DNA of 5,445 nt from a bacterium (GTDB lineage: Bacteria > Armatimonadota > Chthonomonadetes > Chthonomonadales > Chthonomonadaceae), in contig JAJZFK010000452.1 in the NCBI GenBank assembly GCA_021805405.1, forward strand, positions 1 to 5,445. The letters are read 5' to 3'. The notes beneath the pieces were generated by a model that did no database searches, had not been told where the DNA came from, and worked only from the letters and a program-made list of their open reading frames with translations. The position numbers and the translations under genes were made by a program. Shown one piece after another: positions 1 to 5,445 of the stretch. Position 1 is the stretch's first letter; each line of letters starts with the position of its first letter.

Positions 1-656
1 ATCATACCTGCTGAGCCGGTTGCCTGGTTCGGATCATTATCGGTCACGTGCGGTGCAAGTACGTGGACGTACGTCATAAGCGAGGCAAGTTTGAAGTTAC
101 CGGGCAGTTGAGGAATGAGACTTTCCCACAAGAAGCCGTACAGCAACCCCACCACAAGAGGAACTAATGCCTTCCCCGTTACCGCTGCTAGCAGGAGAAA
201 TATACCACTGTAAGCCAGTGCAGCCACGGGTAAAATAAGTAGATCGCGACCAAGGTGAACGTCGCCCACTTTGTGCACACCCACGGTAACTAGTGCCAAA
301 GTAATAGTCGCTACCCACGCGGCTGCCGTCGCCATAAGAGATGCCGCCAAAAAGCGCGCAAGAAGAATTCGCCAACGCGCTACCGGGCGAGTAAGCAGAT
401 ATACAATTGTGCGCTGCTCAAGTTCCTGCGTGAGAGCCCCGGTTGCAAACAGTACAGAAAGTATAACCAGCACAAAGCCGAACACCATGGTACCAGCCAG
501 GTTGTTGTATACCCACGTGCGGCTAGGAGCATGTAGATACCTGCAGATAACAAAACCAAGCACTGGTACCAGAAACGTAAAGGCAGCCACCCAGAATAGC
601 CTTCGCGCCCTCACAAGGTCTCGTAGTGCAGTAGAAAACAACAAGAGATCAATCAT
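1..656 (-). CDS. ABC-2 type transporter permease B, 3' part outside window
   Basis: Integral membrane subunit of the second ABC-2 module, presumably partnered with the ATPase ending just upstream. The frame opens at ATG 656 and stays open for 218 codons to the left edge, so the C-terminus is missing. An in-frame TGA lies two codons upstream (662-660), and a GAGG Shine-Dalgarno sits 9 bases from the ATG, so the start is secure. Hydrophobic segments fall at about residues 21-38, 55-75, 97-123, 139-158 and 162-180, after a short basic N-terminus (RDLVRARR). The stretch around residues 79-103, including 'YLLTRPVARWRILLARFLA', is the cytoplasmic coupling motif typical of ABC-2 permeases and resembles 'VYLSKPITRSDYLVGKWIG' in permease A. 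The gene starts 11 bases after the preceding stop. Family membership (NosY/CcmB-like ABC-2 membrane proteins) follows from topology and this motif; the substrate is unknown. Confidence 0.88.
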   Translation of the reverse strand, partial: MIDLLLFSTALRDLVRARRLFWVAAFTFLVPVLGFVICRYLHAPSRTWVYNNLAGTMVFGFVLVILSVLFATGALTQELEQRTIVYLLTRPVARWRILLARFLAASLMATAAAWVATITLALVTVGVHKVGDVHLGRDLLILPVAALAYSGIFLLLAAVTGKALVPLVVGLLYGFLWESLIPQLPGNFKLASLMTYVHVLAPHVTDNDPNQATGSAGM

Positions 657-670
657 TATTCACTGCCTCA
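657..670 (-). promoter_or_regulatory. Ribosome binding site of permease B, fused to the upstream stop codon
   Basis: On the minus strand the ATPase B stop codon TGA (670-668) runs directly into GAGG (669-666), giving TGAGG, followed by 9 bases and ATG at 656. The stop codon therefore forms part of the Shine-Dalgarno. This arrangement supports re-initiation or coupled translation of permease B after ATPase B. Confidence 0.6.
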
Positions 671-1588
671 GCTTTGCACCAGATAATTAAAAACTGCTTC
701 CAGATTGTTGTCTGGTGAGTGAAATGCAGATATTTCTAAACCATCGCGGTCAACAATACCCGGAAGATCCGCATAGAATTTATCTGGCGTTGGTGTCTCA
801 ATTTCAACGAGGGACCTGTTATCCCTGTCAATTCTAACACTCACAACACTCTCCATACCTACCAGCGTTTGAGCTAGTTGCCGGGATTTTTCGCACTCAA
901 GCTGCACTTTGTGAGGGTGCTTATCAATGAGCGCTCTAATGGCATAGATATCGCCCTGCGCCAGGAGCCTTCCCTTGTGTAACAGCAGAATGTTGCGGGT
1001 AAGATGCTCTACCTCATGCAGTATATGGCTGGAAATTACGATGCACTTTCCAACAGCGCCCAATTCCAGCAGGATGTTGCCAATATCGCGGCGGCCCACA
1101 GGATCCAGGCCGTTCAGCGGCTCATCTAGAATGAGCACCTCAGGATCGTGTACTATGGCCTGTGCCACCTTTATGCGCTGCCGCATTCCCTTACTGTACC
1201 CACCCATCTTACGATCAGCAGCTGCCGTCATGGCGACTTTCTCAATTGCAGCAGCCACCCGAGAACTGCGCTCGCTAGTTGGTATGCCTGCAAGTGCCGC
1301 CATAAATGTGACGAACTGTCGCCCGGTCTGCTCCTCGTAAGCACTCTCCAATTCTGGACAGTACCCAAGCCGCTTATAAACGGCAGGGTTTGCAAATGGC
1401 GAAAGATTAAGCACTCTTACCGTTCCGGTTGTGGTGCGTATCTGCCCTGTTACGAGTTTTAGCAGGCTGGATTTGCCTGCGCCGTTGGGCCCAAGAAGGG
1501 CGGTGATCCCAGCGTTGACAGTACACGATACATCGTTTAGCGCTACTACCTGCCCATACCAGCGAGAAGCTCGTTCCAGAGTGATCAT
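668..1588 (-). CDS. ABC-2 transporter ATP-binding protein B
   Basis: Cytoplasmic ATPase of 306 residues that should energise permease B. All the expected motifs are visible: Walker A GPNGAGKSS at 33-41, a Q-loop region with CPE at 77-79, signature YSKGMRQRIKVAQ at 131-143, Walker B VLILDEP at 151-157, D-loop NGLDP at 159-163 and the switch His188 in SSH. The degenerate signature (SKGMRQ rather than LSGGQ) and Glu in place of Gln in the Q-loop are usual for ABC-2 ATPases of the CcmA/NosF kind. Roughly 80 residues after residue 220 form the extra C-terminal domain seen in this group (DUF4162-like), ending 'NLEAVFNYLV'. The ATG overlaps the permease A stop as ATGA (1588-1585); its own Shine-Dalgarno is poor, so translation is probably coupled. 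All nucleotide-binding residues are intact, so it should be active. Substrate unknown. Confidence 0.95.
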   Translation of the reverse strand: MITLERASRWYGQVVALNDVSCTVNAGITALLGPNGAGKSSLLKLVTGQIRTTTGTVRVLNLSPFANPAVYKRLGYCPELESAYEEQTGRQFVTFMAALAGIPTSERSSRVAAAIEKVAMTAAADRKMGGYSKGMRQRIKVAQAIVHDPEVLILDEPLNGLDPVGRRDIGNILLELGAVGKCIVISSHILHEVEHLTRNILLLHKGRLLAQGDIYAIRALIDKHPHKVQLECEKSRQLAQTLVGMESVVSVRIDRDNRSLVEIETPTPDKFYADLPGIVDRDGLEISAFHSPDNNLEAVFNYLVQS

Positions 1589-2535
1589 CCGCGCACCACT
1601 TCTACCGCGCGAATTTTTACGCGGGCTGCAGCAATAGAGACTACCACAAGCACCAGTGCGCAGGTTAGAGAGAAACTGAGGGCCGGCGCTGTGATAAATT
1701 TGTGACTAAACGGGTTCCGGAACCTGTTACCGGGAATTTTGGCATTAAAGACCCGTTGAGCAATGGCGTCAATAAGCCCCGGTATGGACGCGTGGCGAAT
1801 GAGCAATATAAGGTGAAACTGGTGTTGAAACATGGCAAGCGCAATGATATTGGCGACGATGCCCGTTAGGACATAGAGTGTCGCAAAGAGTGCACCTGCC
1901 GTAAACGACGAGCGTGACCATGCAGATATTCCGGTCATAAGGGCACTTAACACGACCGAAGGCACCAACGCAGCGAGAAGGATTTGCGGCAACAGCCAGT
2001 GAGTTTGCGTGAAAAAGCCGTCACTGGAGTATGCGGCAGCCATTACCACATAGAAAATGAGCGACGGCACAACCGCAACCGTAAAGATAGAAACCATGAG
2101 GCCAATCCATTTACCCACAAGGTAATCGGAGCGGGTTATCGGCTTCGAGAGGTAGACCATTAGCGCGTTCACACGTTGATCACCAGCAATTGAGCCAGCC
2201 CCTAGCAGCATACAGATACCCATGAGGCAATAGGCGTTCATATTGCCATTCATCGCACTAAAAAACGGAAGCACGTAGTCTCGCTGCGATTGAGCCATAA
2301 ATGCTGAGGACACGTTGAGTTGCACGTAAAACGCGATTGCGTGAAAGATGTAACTAAGCAGGCATATGGCAGACAGCACCCAAAACCCCGGTGATCGGCG
2401 TGCCTTTCGAATTGTATAGAGCGCGACGACCCACCACCGAACTGCACGTGTACGCAACGGCCCGGTATAAGTACGATAGCTTAGATCTGCAATAGGTGAC
2501 GGTGTAACCACTGGCGGTGGTAAAGGATTGGTCAA
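1585..2535 (-). CDS. ABC-2 type transporter permease A
   Basis: Membrane subunit of the first ABC-2 module, 316 residues. A proline-rich cytoplasmic N-terminus (about 1-48, with 'YRTYTGPLRTRAVRWW' at 20-35) precedes six predicted membrane segments at about 51-71, 101-118, 141-168, 182-203, 211-235 and 282-304. The ABC-2 coupling stretch lies at about 121-145 ('VYLSKPITRSDYLVGKWIG'). The last residues are basic and cytoplasmic. The chosen start is TTG 2535: it overlaps the ATPase A stop as TTGA and has an excellent AGGAG 8 bases upstream. No ATG lies near the N-terminus; the next candidates, GTG at codon 9 and TTG at codon 27, would remove part of the conserved-looking leader. The gene ends in a 4-base ATGA overlap with ATPase B. 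No solute-binding protein is encoded nearby, which fits export or membrane remodelling rather than uptake; the substrate is not inferable. Confidence 0.9.
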   Translation of the reverse strand: MTNPLPPPVVTPSPIADLSYRTYTGPLRTRAVRWWVVALYTIRKARRSPGFWVLSAICLLSYIFHAIAFYVQLNVSSAFMAQSQRDYVLPFFSAMNGNMNAYCLMGICMLLGAGSIAGDQRVNALMVYLSKPITRSDYLVGKWIGLMVSIFTVAVVPSLIFYVVMAAAYSSDGFFTQTHWLLPQILLAALVPSVVLSALMTGISAWSRSSFTAGALFATLYVLTGIVANIIALAMFQHQFHLILLIRHASIPGLIDAIAQRVFNAKIPGNRFRNPFSHKFITAPALSFSLTCALVLVVVSIAAARVKIRAVEVVRG

Positions 2536-3461
2536 GCTGCACTCTCCTGGTCTACTGCAGCCAGGAAGACATCTTCCATCGTGCGTTGCACCGGCCTAAA
2601 ACCTCGTATCTGCGTACCTGCAGCGCCGGCCAGTTGGAACAGCAGAGTAGCGTAACGCCCCTCCACTTTCTGCATATCTATTTGAAGAATAGACCCAGCC
2701 TCCTGCAGTACTTGGCCTCCGCGCGACACTAGTGCCTCCGTGAACGCCGGGCACGGCTCGCGGAGTTCAATCTCCAGGTGGTAACCGCCAACACTTCGCA
2801 GTGATGCAATGTCGCCGCTGGTGGCCACCTTCCCACCACGCATTACTATAGCGTAGTCGCACACCCGCTCAATGTCTTGCATTAGGTGAGATGACACTAT
2901 AACACTTACACCTTTGCCATGCGAAATATCTTTCACTAGTGTAAGCATTTCTTCACGGCCTTTAGGGTCTAGCCCGTTGGTAGGTTCGTCAAGCAGAAGA
3001 AGCCCGGGACCGTGCACCAACGCCTGCGCCAATTTGATGCGCTGCAGCATACCGGTACTATAGGTCTCCACGTGTCGGTACCGAGCCTCACCAAGCCCGC
3101 AATATTCCAGCACCTCGTGGGCACGGCCAATGGCGAGCGAGGCAGGCATACCGGCGAGTTCGCCGGCGTATGCCACGTAGGTTACCGCGTTTATACCAGG
3201 TATGTGGCAGTCCAGTTCCGGCATAAGACCCACCTTTTGTCGAATGGCGAGTCCACTGGTCGCGATATTCAGGCCAAGTACAGTGCCGGTGCCAGTAGTT
3301 GGAGGAACAAAGCCAAGCAGGCATTTAATTAAAGTAGTCTTCCCGGCTCCGTTTGGCCCGAGAAGACCGACGCACCCATCTGGAAGGTCGAAGGTAACGT
3401 TATCGACAGCAGTACGGCTTCCGTACTTTACAGTTAAGTTGTTTACAGTGATTGTTGGCAT
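2532..3461 (-). CDS. ABC-2 transporter ATP-binding protein A
   Basis: Cytoplasmic ATPase of 309 residues, expected to drive permease A, whose gene overlaps its 3' end by four bases. Motifs in order: Walker A GPNGAGKTT at 35-43, Q-loop region MPE at 80-82 (Glu instead of Gln), signature YSTGMLQRIKLAQ at 134-146, Walker B LLLLDEP at 154-160, D-loop NGLD at 162-165 and switch His192. A C-terminal extension of about 90 residues after position 220 ends in 'RTMEDVFLAAV', typical of the DUF4162-like tail of ABC-2 ATPases. ATG 3461 is preferred over an in-frame TTG at 3485 because AAGG lies 5 bases upstream and the protein then starts directly at the first strand of the ATPase fold (PTITVNNLTVKYG). 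It is similar in layout to ATPase B, but the sequences differ widely, so the two are not a recent duplication. Substrate unknown. Confidence 0.95.
   Translation of the reverse strand: MPTITVNNLTVKYGSRTAVDNVTFDLPDGCVGLLGPNGAGKTTLIKCLLGFVPPTTGTGTVLGLNIATSGLAIRQKVGLMPELDCHIPGINAVTYVAYAGELAGMPASLAIGRAHEVLEYCGLGEARYRHVETYSTGMLQRIKLAQALVHGPGLLLLDEPTNGLDPKGREEMLTLVKDISHGKGVSVIVSSHLMQDIERVCDYAIVMRGGKVATSGDIASLRSVGGYHLEIELREPCPAFTEALVSRGGQVLQEAGSILQIDMQKVEGRYATLLFQLAGAAGTQIRGFRPVQRTMEDVFLAAVDQESAA
2536..2548 (-). promoter_or_regulatory. Strong Shine-Dalgarno deciding the TTG start of permease A
   Basis: The minus strand reads AGGAGAGTGCAGC followed by TTG at 2535. AGGAG (2548-2544) is a near-perfect Shine-Dalgarno with an 8-base spacer. 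It lies inside the last codons of ATPase A and explains use of the weak TTG codon. TTGA simultaneously carries the ATPase A stop (TGA, 2534-2532). Confidence 0.75.
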
Positions 3462-3470
3462 ATTAACCTT
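3462..3470 (-). promoter_or_regulatory. Ribosome binding site of ATPase A
   Basis: AAGG (3470-3467 on the minus strand) lies 5 bases before ATG 3461, with T-rich and A-rich flanks. It is the main argument for the internal ATG rather than the upstream TTG at 3485. The 51-base spacer (3512-3462) holds no hairpin followed by a T-run, so nothing visible separates this gene from the LarA-like gene upstream. Confidence 0.5.
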
Positions 3471-3512
3471 AAAGCTATTCAGCAACTATACGTGGCATTA
3501 CACCGCCCGGTT

Positions 3513-4838
3513 TCAAAAAATAAGGCGCTGCGAGCAGTCAATTTCGTGAGACGACTCGTCCAACGAGAGTGAAGGGTTTGCACGGGCTTCCTGTAGGAGT
3601 GCCTCACTTACCTCAAGCACCGTGGTTCTTGCCGTGTTTCGTATCCGCGCCAGCCGAACCTCAGATGCGTCCTTACGTCCACACGTAGCAATAGCTGTGC
3701 GGATACATGCCTCAGCGTCTGGCAGCACAAGTGGCAGTCTGGCACGCAGGACACCACCTTCCCCACTGGTTCGGGCGTTAATAAGAGTCGCCGTAAAATC
3801 CGTACGGCTCACCAGGCGTTCTGTGGTTAAATCTGCAAGGCCCACCGAGGACGCATTACCGTGAGACTCATCGGTAAGGTCCAATACCGCAATCAGCCGT
3901 ACCTTCGGCCCGTCCCACTGCGACTCGTCTAGCGAAGGCATCTGCAGTCTGCCAATCACATGTGTATCCATACCTGTGCCACTAATGTTTTTACCCATCT
4001 CGTCGATGATCAAGACGTCAAGTTCGCGAAAAGGCAGCGAGGGAGCCAGAAGTCGAGCCCGCTCAAGAAGTGCTACCTCTGGCTCACGCCCTACATGGGA
4101 AACTGTAAGGGGATGAACTTCGCAGGTATGACCTTCGGGATTTTCAAGCAGGACAACACCACCTAGAAGTGGTAGGTGGGCGGCCTGAAACCGTGCAACA
4201 CGCGGTAGCAGGTCTGCGAGGCCGGCTGCGCCGTACCGGTGTATCGCTTCCGCACCAAAGCGCTTTCCCAAACCAATGGCAGCCATCTTTCCGATGCCGC
4301 TTTCTAGAACTCCGGAAAAATCTGTGTGTGCCTTAATGCGGTTAATAAGTATTATTGCATCTGCGCCAAAAGCGTTCCGATCGCAATAGACAGGAAACCC
4401 CGCGTATGGACCGGCGTCTGCACCTTCTAGAACGCCAACCTGCTCGACCTCCATCGTGGCACGGATACTACAGCCCACATTCGCTTCTGTGATCTGGTAG
4501 TCACTTAAGAGACTTGCCTGCCCTTCAGCAGTGGCACCACCATGGCTACCCATTGCCGGAATTATGAACGGGTTATAACCTGCCTTTAAAAGCGCGGCAA
4601 CTACAGTGCGAACCACTATGACCAGGTTATCTAGTCCCCGGCTACCCACCCCCACAGCGATCTCCGCACCCGCCGGGAGCGCGCGCTCACGCAGCAATGC
4701 CATCGCCGCCGCTTCTGTCTTCGCCTGTATCTGTTCTACAGAGAGCGATGGAGCCTCGTGGCGCTGTGTCACGCGCCAAACCCTGGGCAGCTTCACGTCA
4801 GGGTACGTAAAAATATCGGTAGGCAGATTAACAAGCAT
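3513..4838 (-). CDS. LarA-like (DUF2088) protein, putative nickel-pincer hydroxyacid racemase/epimerase homologue
   Basis: A 441-residue cytoplasmic protein of the LarA superfamily. The long-form family pattern is clear: GVGSRGLDN at 63-71, PAMGSHGGATAEGQ at 94-107, NRIKAHTDF at 166-174, ESGIGKM at 179-185, GLGKRFGAEAIH at 189-200, IDEMGKNISGTGMD at 278-291, SHGNASSVGLAD at 325-336 and NARTSGEGGV at 354-363. In lactate racemase the nickel-pincer nucleotide is tethered to a lysine, and a histidine 16 residues later binds nickel; here Lys184 and His200 have exactly that spacing. His99 and His171 are candidates for the two catalytic histidines. The precise substrate is unknown; the long-form family is often labelled lactate racemase without proof. 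ATG 4838 is chosen because AAAGAGG lies upstream and the family pattern begins soon after; an upstream TTG (4886) and ATG (4868) have worse ribosome sites. Same direction as the ABC genes, 51 bases upstream of them. Confidence 0.9.
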   Translation of the reverse strand: MLVNLPTDIFTYPDVKLPRVWRVTQRHEAPSLSVEQIQAKTEAAAMALLRERALPAGAEIAVGVGSRGLDNLVIVVRTVVAALLKAGYNPFIIPAMGSHGGATAEGQASLLSDYQITEANVGCSIRATMEVEQVGVLEGADAGPYAGFPVYCDRNAFGADAIILINRIKAHTDFSGVLESGIGKMAAIGLGKRFGAEAIHRYGAAGLADLLPRVARFQAAHLPLLGGVVLLENPEGHTCEVHPLTVSHVGREPEVALLERARLLAPSLPFRELDVLIIDEMGKNISGTGMDTHVIGRLQMPSLDESQWDGPKVRLIAVLDLTDESHGNASSVGLADLTTERLVSRTDFTATLINARTSGEGGVLRARLPLVLPDAEACIRTAIATCGRKDASEVRLARIRNTARTTVLEVSEALLQEARANPSLSLDESSHEIDCSQRLIF

Positions 4839-4857
4839 AGCGATCAAAAACCTCTTT
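4839..4857 (-). promoter_or_regulatory. Ribosome binding site of the LarA-like gene
   Basis: AAAGAGG (4857-4851 on the minus strand) lies 12 bases before ATG 4838. The spacing is somewhat long, but it is the best Shine-Dalgarno among the three possible starts (TTG 4886, ATG 4868, ATG 4838). Confidence 0.45.
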
Positions 4858-4920
4858 AAACTGCGCATCCAAAGGTAGCCGGACAAGAGACGCGCAAAAT
4901 TTCAGTTACATGGCGTAATT

Positions 4921-4957
4921 GTGACTTTATACTACCACGCCAGCAGTGCCACGTCAC
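4921..4957 (-). promoter_or_regulatory. Possible promoter/operator region upstream of the LarA-like gene
   Basis: The 194-base gap 4839-5032 is the only sizeable non-coding stretch. On the minus strand it holds a -10-like TATAAA (4931-4926), about 90 bases before ATG 4838. No good -35 stands 16-18 bases upstream (ACGTGG at 17). The -10-like site is bracketed by an inverted pair GTGAC (4957-4953) and GTCAC (4925-4921), 27 bases apart, and CCACG recurs at a 14-base interval (4935-4939 and 4949-4953, plus strand). These could be regulator contacts, or chance. Position is what favours a promoter here. Confidence 0.25.
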
Positions 4958-4984
4958 CAAAGCAGCACTAATTGCATGGCCGCT

Positions 4985-4998
4985 AATCCACCAGGATT
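4985..4998 (-). repeat. Small inverted repeat downstream of the glycoside hydrolase gene
   Basis: AATCC, a four-base loop, then GGATT form a perfect 5-base-pair hairpin 34 bases after the stop codon at 5033. It is not followed by a T-run on either strand, so it is at best a weak transcript-end or mRNA-stability structure, not a standard intrinsic terminator. Confidence 0.25.
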
Positions 4999-5032
4999 TA
5001 TGCTTACTGTTGTCGTGCCCAACCTGCTACAA

Positions 5033-5445
5033 CTACGATCCGACGCGAGGTATTTCAATTACCACTGGGTGATCACTCAAAGTTACGTGCATGATCCGCT
5101 GGTTTTTTGCGGTGCGCACCGGCACGACACCAACTGTGGTATCGTAAAGCACTGCTTCATTTACCGTGCGGCCAAAGTGGATTGTTACGGTATCCTCTCC
5201 GCTAACTCGTTCGTCCCATACCACGAGTTCCATGTCACCATTACTCTTCTCCAAAAGTAGATCGTGAACTGTTGCGGGCTCGTTAGGTATGCTGTAATTT
5301 AGTGCCGATGACCTATGGGTGCCATCCTTGTCAGCGAGGATTGTGGTCAGGTTGTGAAGGTAGGTTGCAGACAGCCTGGGCGTGTAGTCCGGGCGGTAGA
5401 AGCCGAACTTCTGGTCACCAGCTTCGTCAATGCGATCTCTCAGAA
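5033..5445 (-). CDS. Glycoside-hydrolase-like protein, C-terminal 136 residues (5' end outside window)
   Basis: The frame is open from the right edge (first full codon at 5443) to TAG at 5035-5033. What is visible looks like the end of a TIM-barrel glycosidase followed by a small beta-sandwich. 'FGFYRPDYTPRLSATYLHNL' (residues 13-32 of the fragment) matches the last barrel helix seen in cellulase-like and GH39-like proteins ('GLFD..G.PKPAA..LHNL'). The following stretch with 'TVHDLLLEKSNGDMELVVWD' (58-77) and the end 'VTLSDHPVVIEI' (120-131) is characteristic of the C-terminal beta domain of such enzymes. The catalytic acid residues would lie in the missing part, so substrate and GH family cannot be given. 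A TTG at 5254 is internal to this frame and not a start. It points the same way as the next gene but is 194 bases away and probably separately transcribed. Family call is from remembered sequence patterns. Confidence 0.7.
   Translation of the reverse strand, partial: LRDRIDEAGDQKFGFYRPDYTPRLSATYLHNLTTILADKDGTHRSSALNYSIPNEPATVHDLLLEKSNGDMELVVWDERVSGEDTVTIHFGRTVNEAVLYDTTVGVVPVRTAKNQRIMHVTLSDHPVVIEIPRVGS

Noticed and set aside
60..75. Clustered ACGT tetramers (three copies within about 14 bases).
   Set aside because: They fall inside the permease B coding frame, encode ordinary residues, and show no wider repeat structure.
97..375. Minus-strand 92-codon frame inside permease B.
   Set aside because: It is in another frame of the same strand; the Gly/Ser/Arg-rich product looks like an out-of-frame reading of the permease.
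271..690. Plus-strand open frame of 139 codons opposite permease B.
   Set aside because: It is antisense to a clear membrane protein frame, its product is Arg/Thr/Ser-rich with no recognisable domain, and it has no convincing ribosome site.
975..1340. Plus-strand 121-codon frame opposite ATPase B.
   Set aside because: Its product mirrors the complementary strand of the conserved signature, Walker B and switch regions of the ATPase and has no domain of its own.
3485..3516. Possible internal promoter before ATPase A: TTGAAA and TATAGT on the minus strand.
   Set aside because: The spacer is 20 bases, outside the normal 16-18, and TTGAAA overlaps the stop of the LarA-like gene; not enough to claim a promoter.
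3202..3549. Plus-strand 115-codon frame crossing the LarA-like/ATPase A junction.
   Set aside because: It is antisense to the Walker A region; the string PAPFGPRR is the usual reverse reading of GPNGAGK.
4839..4886. N-terminal extension of the LarA-like protein from TTG 4886 (MSGYLWMRSLKRFLIAM), which could look like a signal peptide.
   Set aside because: LarA-like enzymes are cytoplasmic, the TTG has no good ribosome site, and ATG 4838 has AGAGG upstream and agrees with family length.
4944..4973. AGTGC...GCACT inverted repeat as a terminator for the glycoside hydrolase gene.
   Set aside because: A five-base stem with a 15-base loop and no T-run on either strand is within chance expectation.
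4946..5260. Plus-strand 104-codon frame covering the intergenic gap and the end of the glycoside hydrolase gene.
   Set aside because: Two thirds of it is antisense to the well-supported glycosidase C-terminus and the product has no recognisable features.

Overview
All genes in this window lie on the minus strand, so the text reads from right to left. The window is a bacterial chromosomal segment of roughly balanced base composition. The gene set is compatible with Armatimonadota, Chloroflexota or a similar environmental lineage. That placement is a low-confidence inference from the general look of the proteins (a long-form LarA-like protein and an ABC-2 permease with an N-terminal 'YRTYTGPLRTRAVRWW' segment). 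No marker gene is present.

Layout: (1) 5445-5033 is the C-terminal 136 residues of a glycoside-hydrolase-like protein whose start is outside the window. (2) 5032-4839 is a 194-base intergenic gap without a convincing gene or strong terminator; it is the likely place for the promoter of the next unit. (3) 4838-3513 encodes a 441-residue protein of the LarA-like (DUF2088) family, with the Lys/His pair that binds the nickel-pincer cofactor in lactate racemase apparently conserved. (4) After a 51-base gap comes a tightly packed run of two ABC-2 type transporter modules: ATPase A (3461-2532), permease A (2535-1585), ATPase B (1588-668) and permease B (656 to beyond the left edge). Permease B is truncated by the window and was recovered by translating the open frame running off the edge.

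The four transporter genes are joined by 4-base overlaps (TTGA and ATGA) and one 11-base gap, so they are almost certainly one transcription unit with coupled translation. The LarA-like gene is in the same direction, 51 bases upstream and without a visible terminator, and is probably part of it. Both transporter modules lack any solute-binding protein and have the single-domain ATPase plus six-helix-type permease organisation of ABC-2 systems, which usually act as exporters or membrane-remodelling machines. The substrate cannot be read from the sequence. The most distinctive feature of the window is the linkage of a probable nickel-pincer hydroxyacid racemase/epimerase homologue with a double ABC-2 system. 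No CRISPR array, insertion sequence, tRNA or rRNA was seen.
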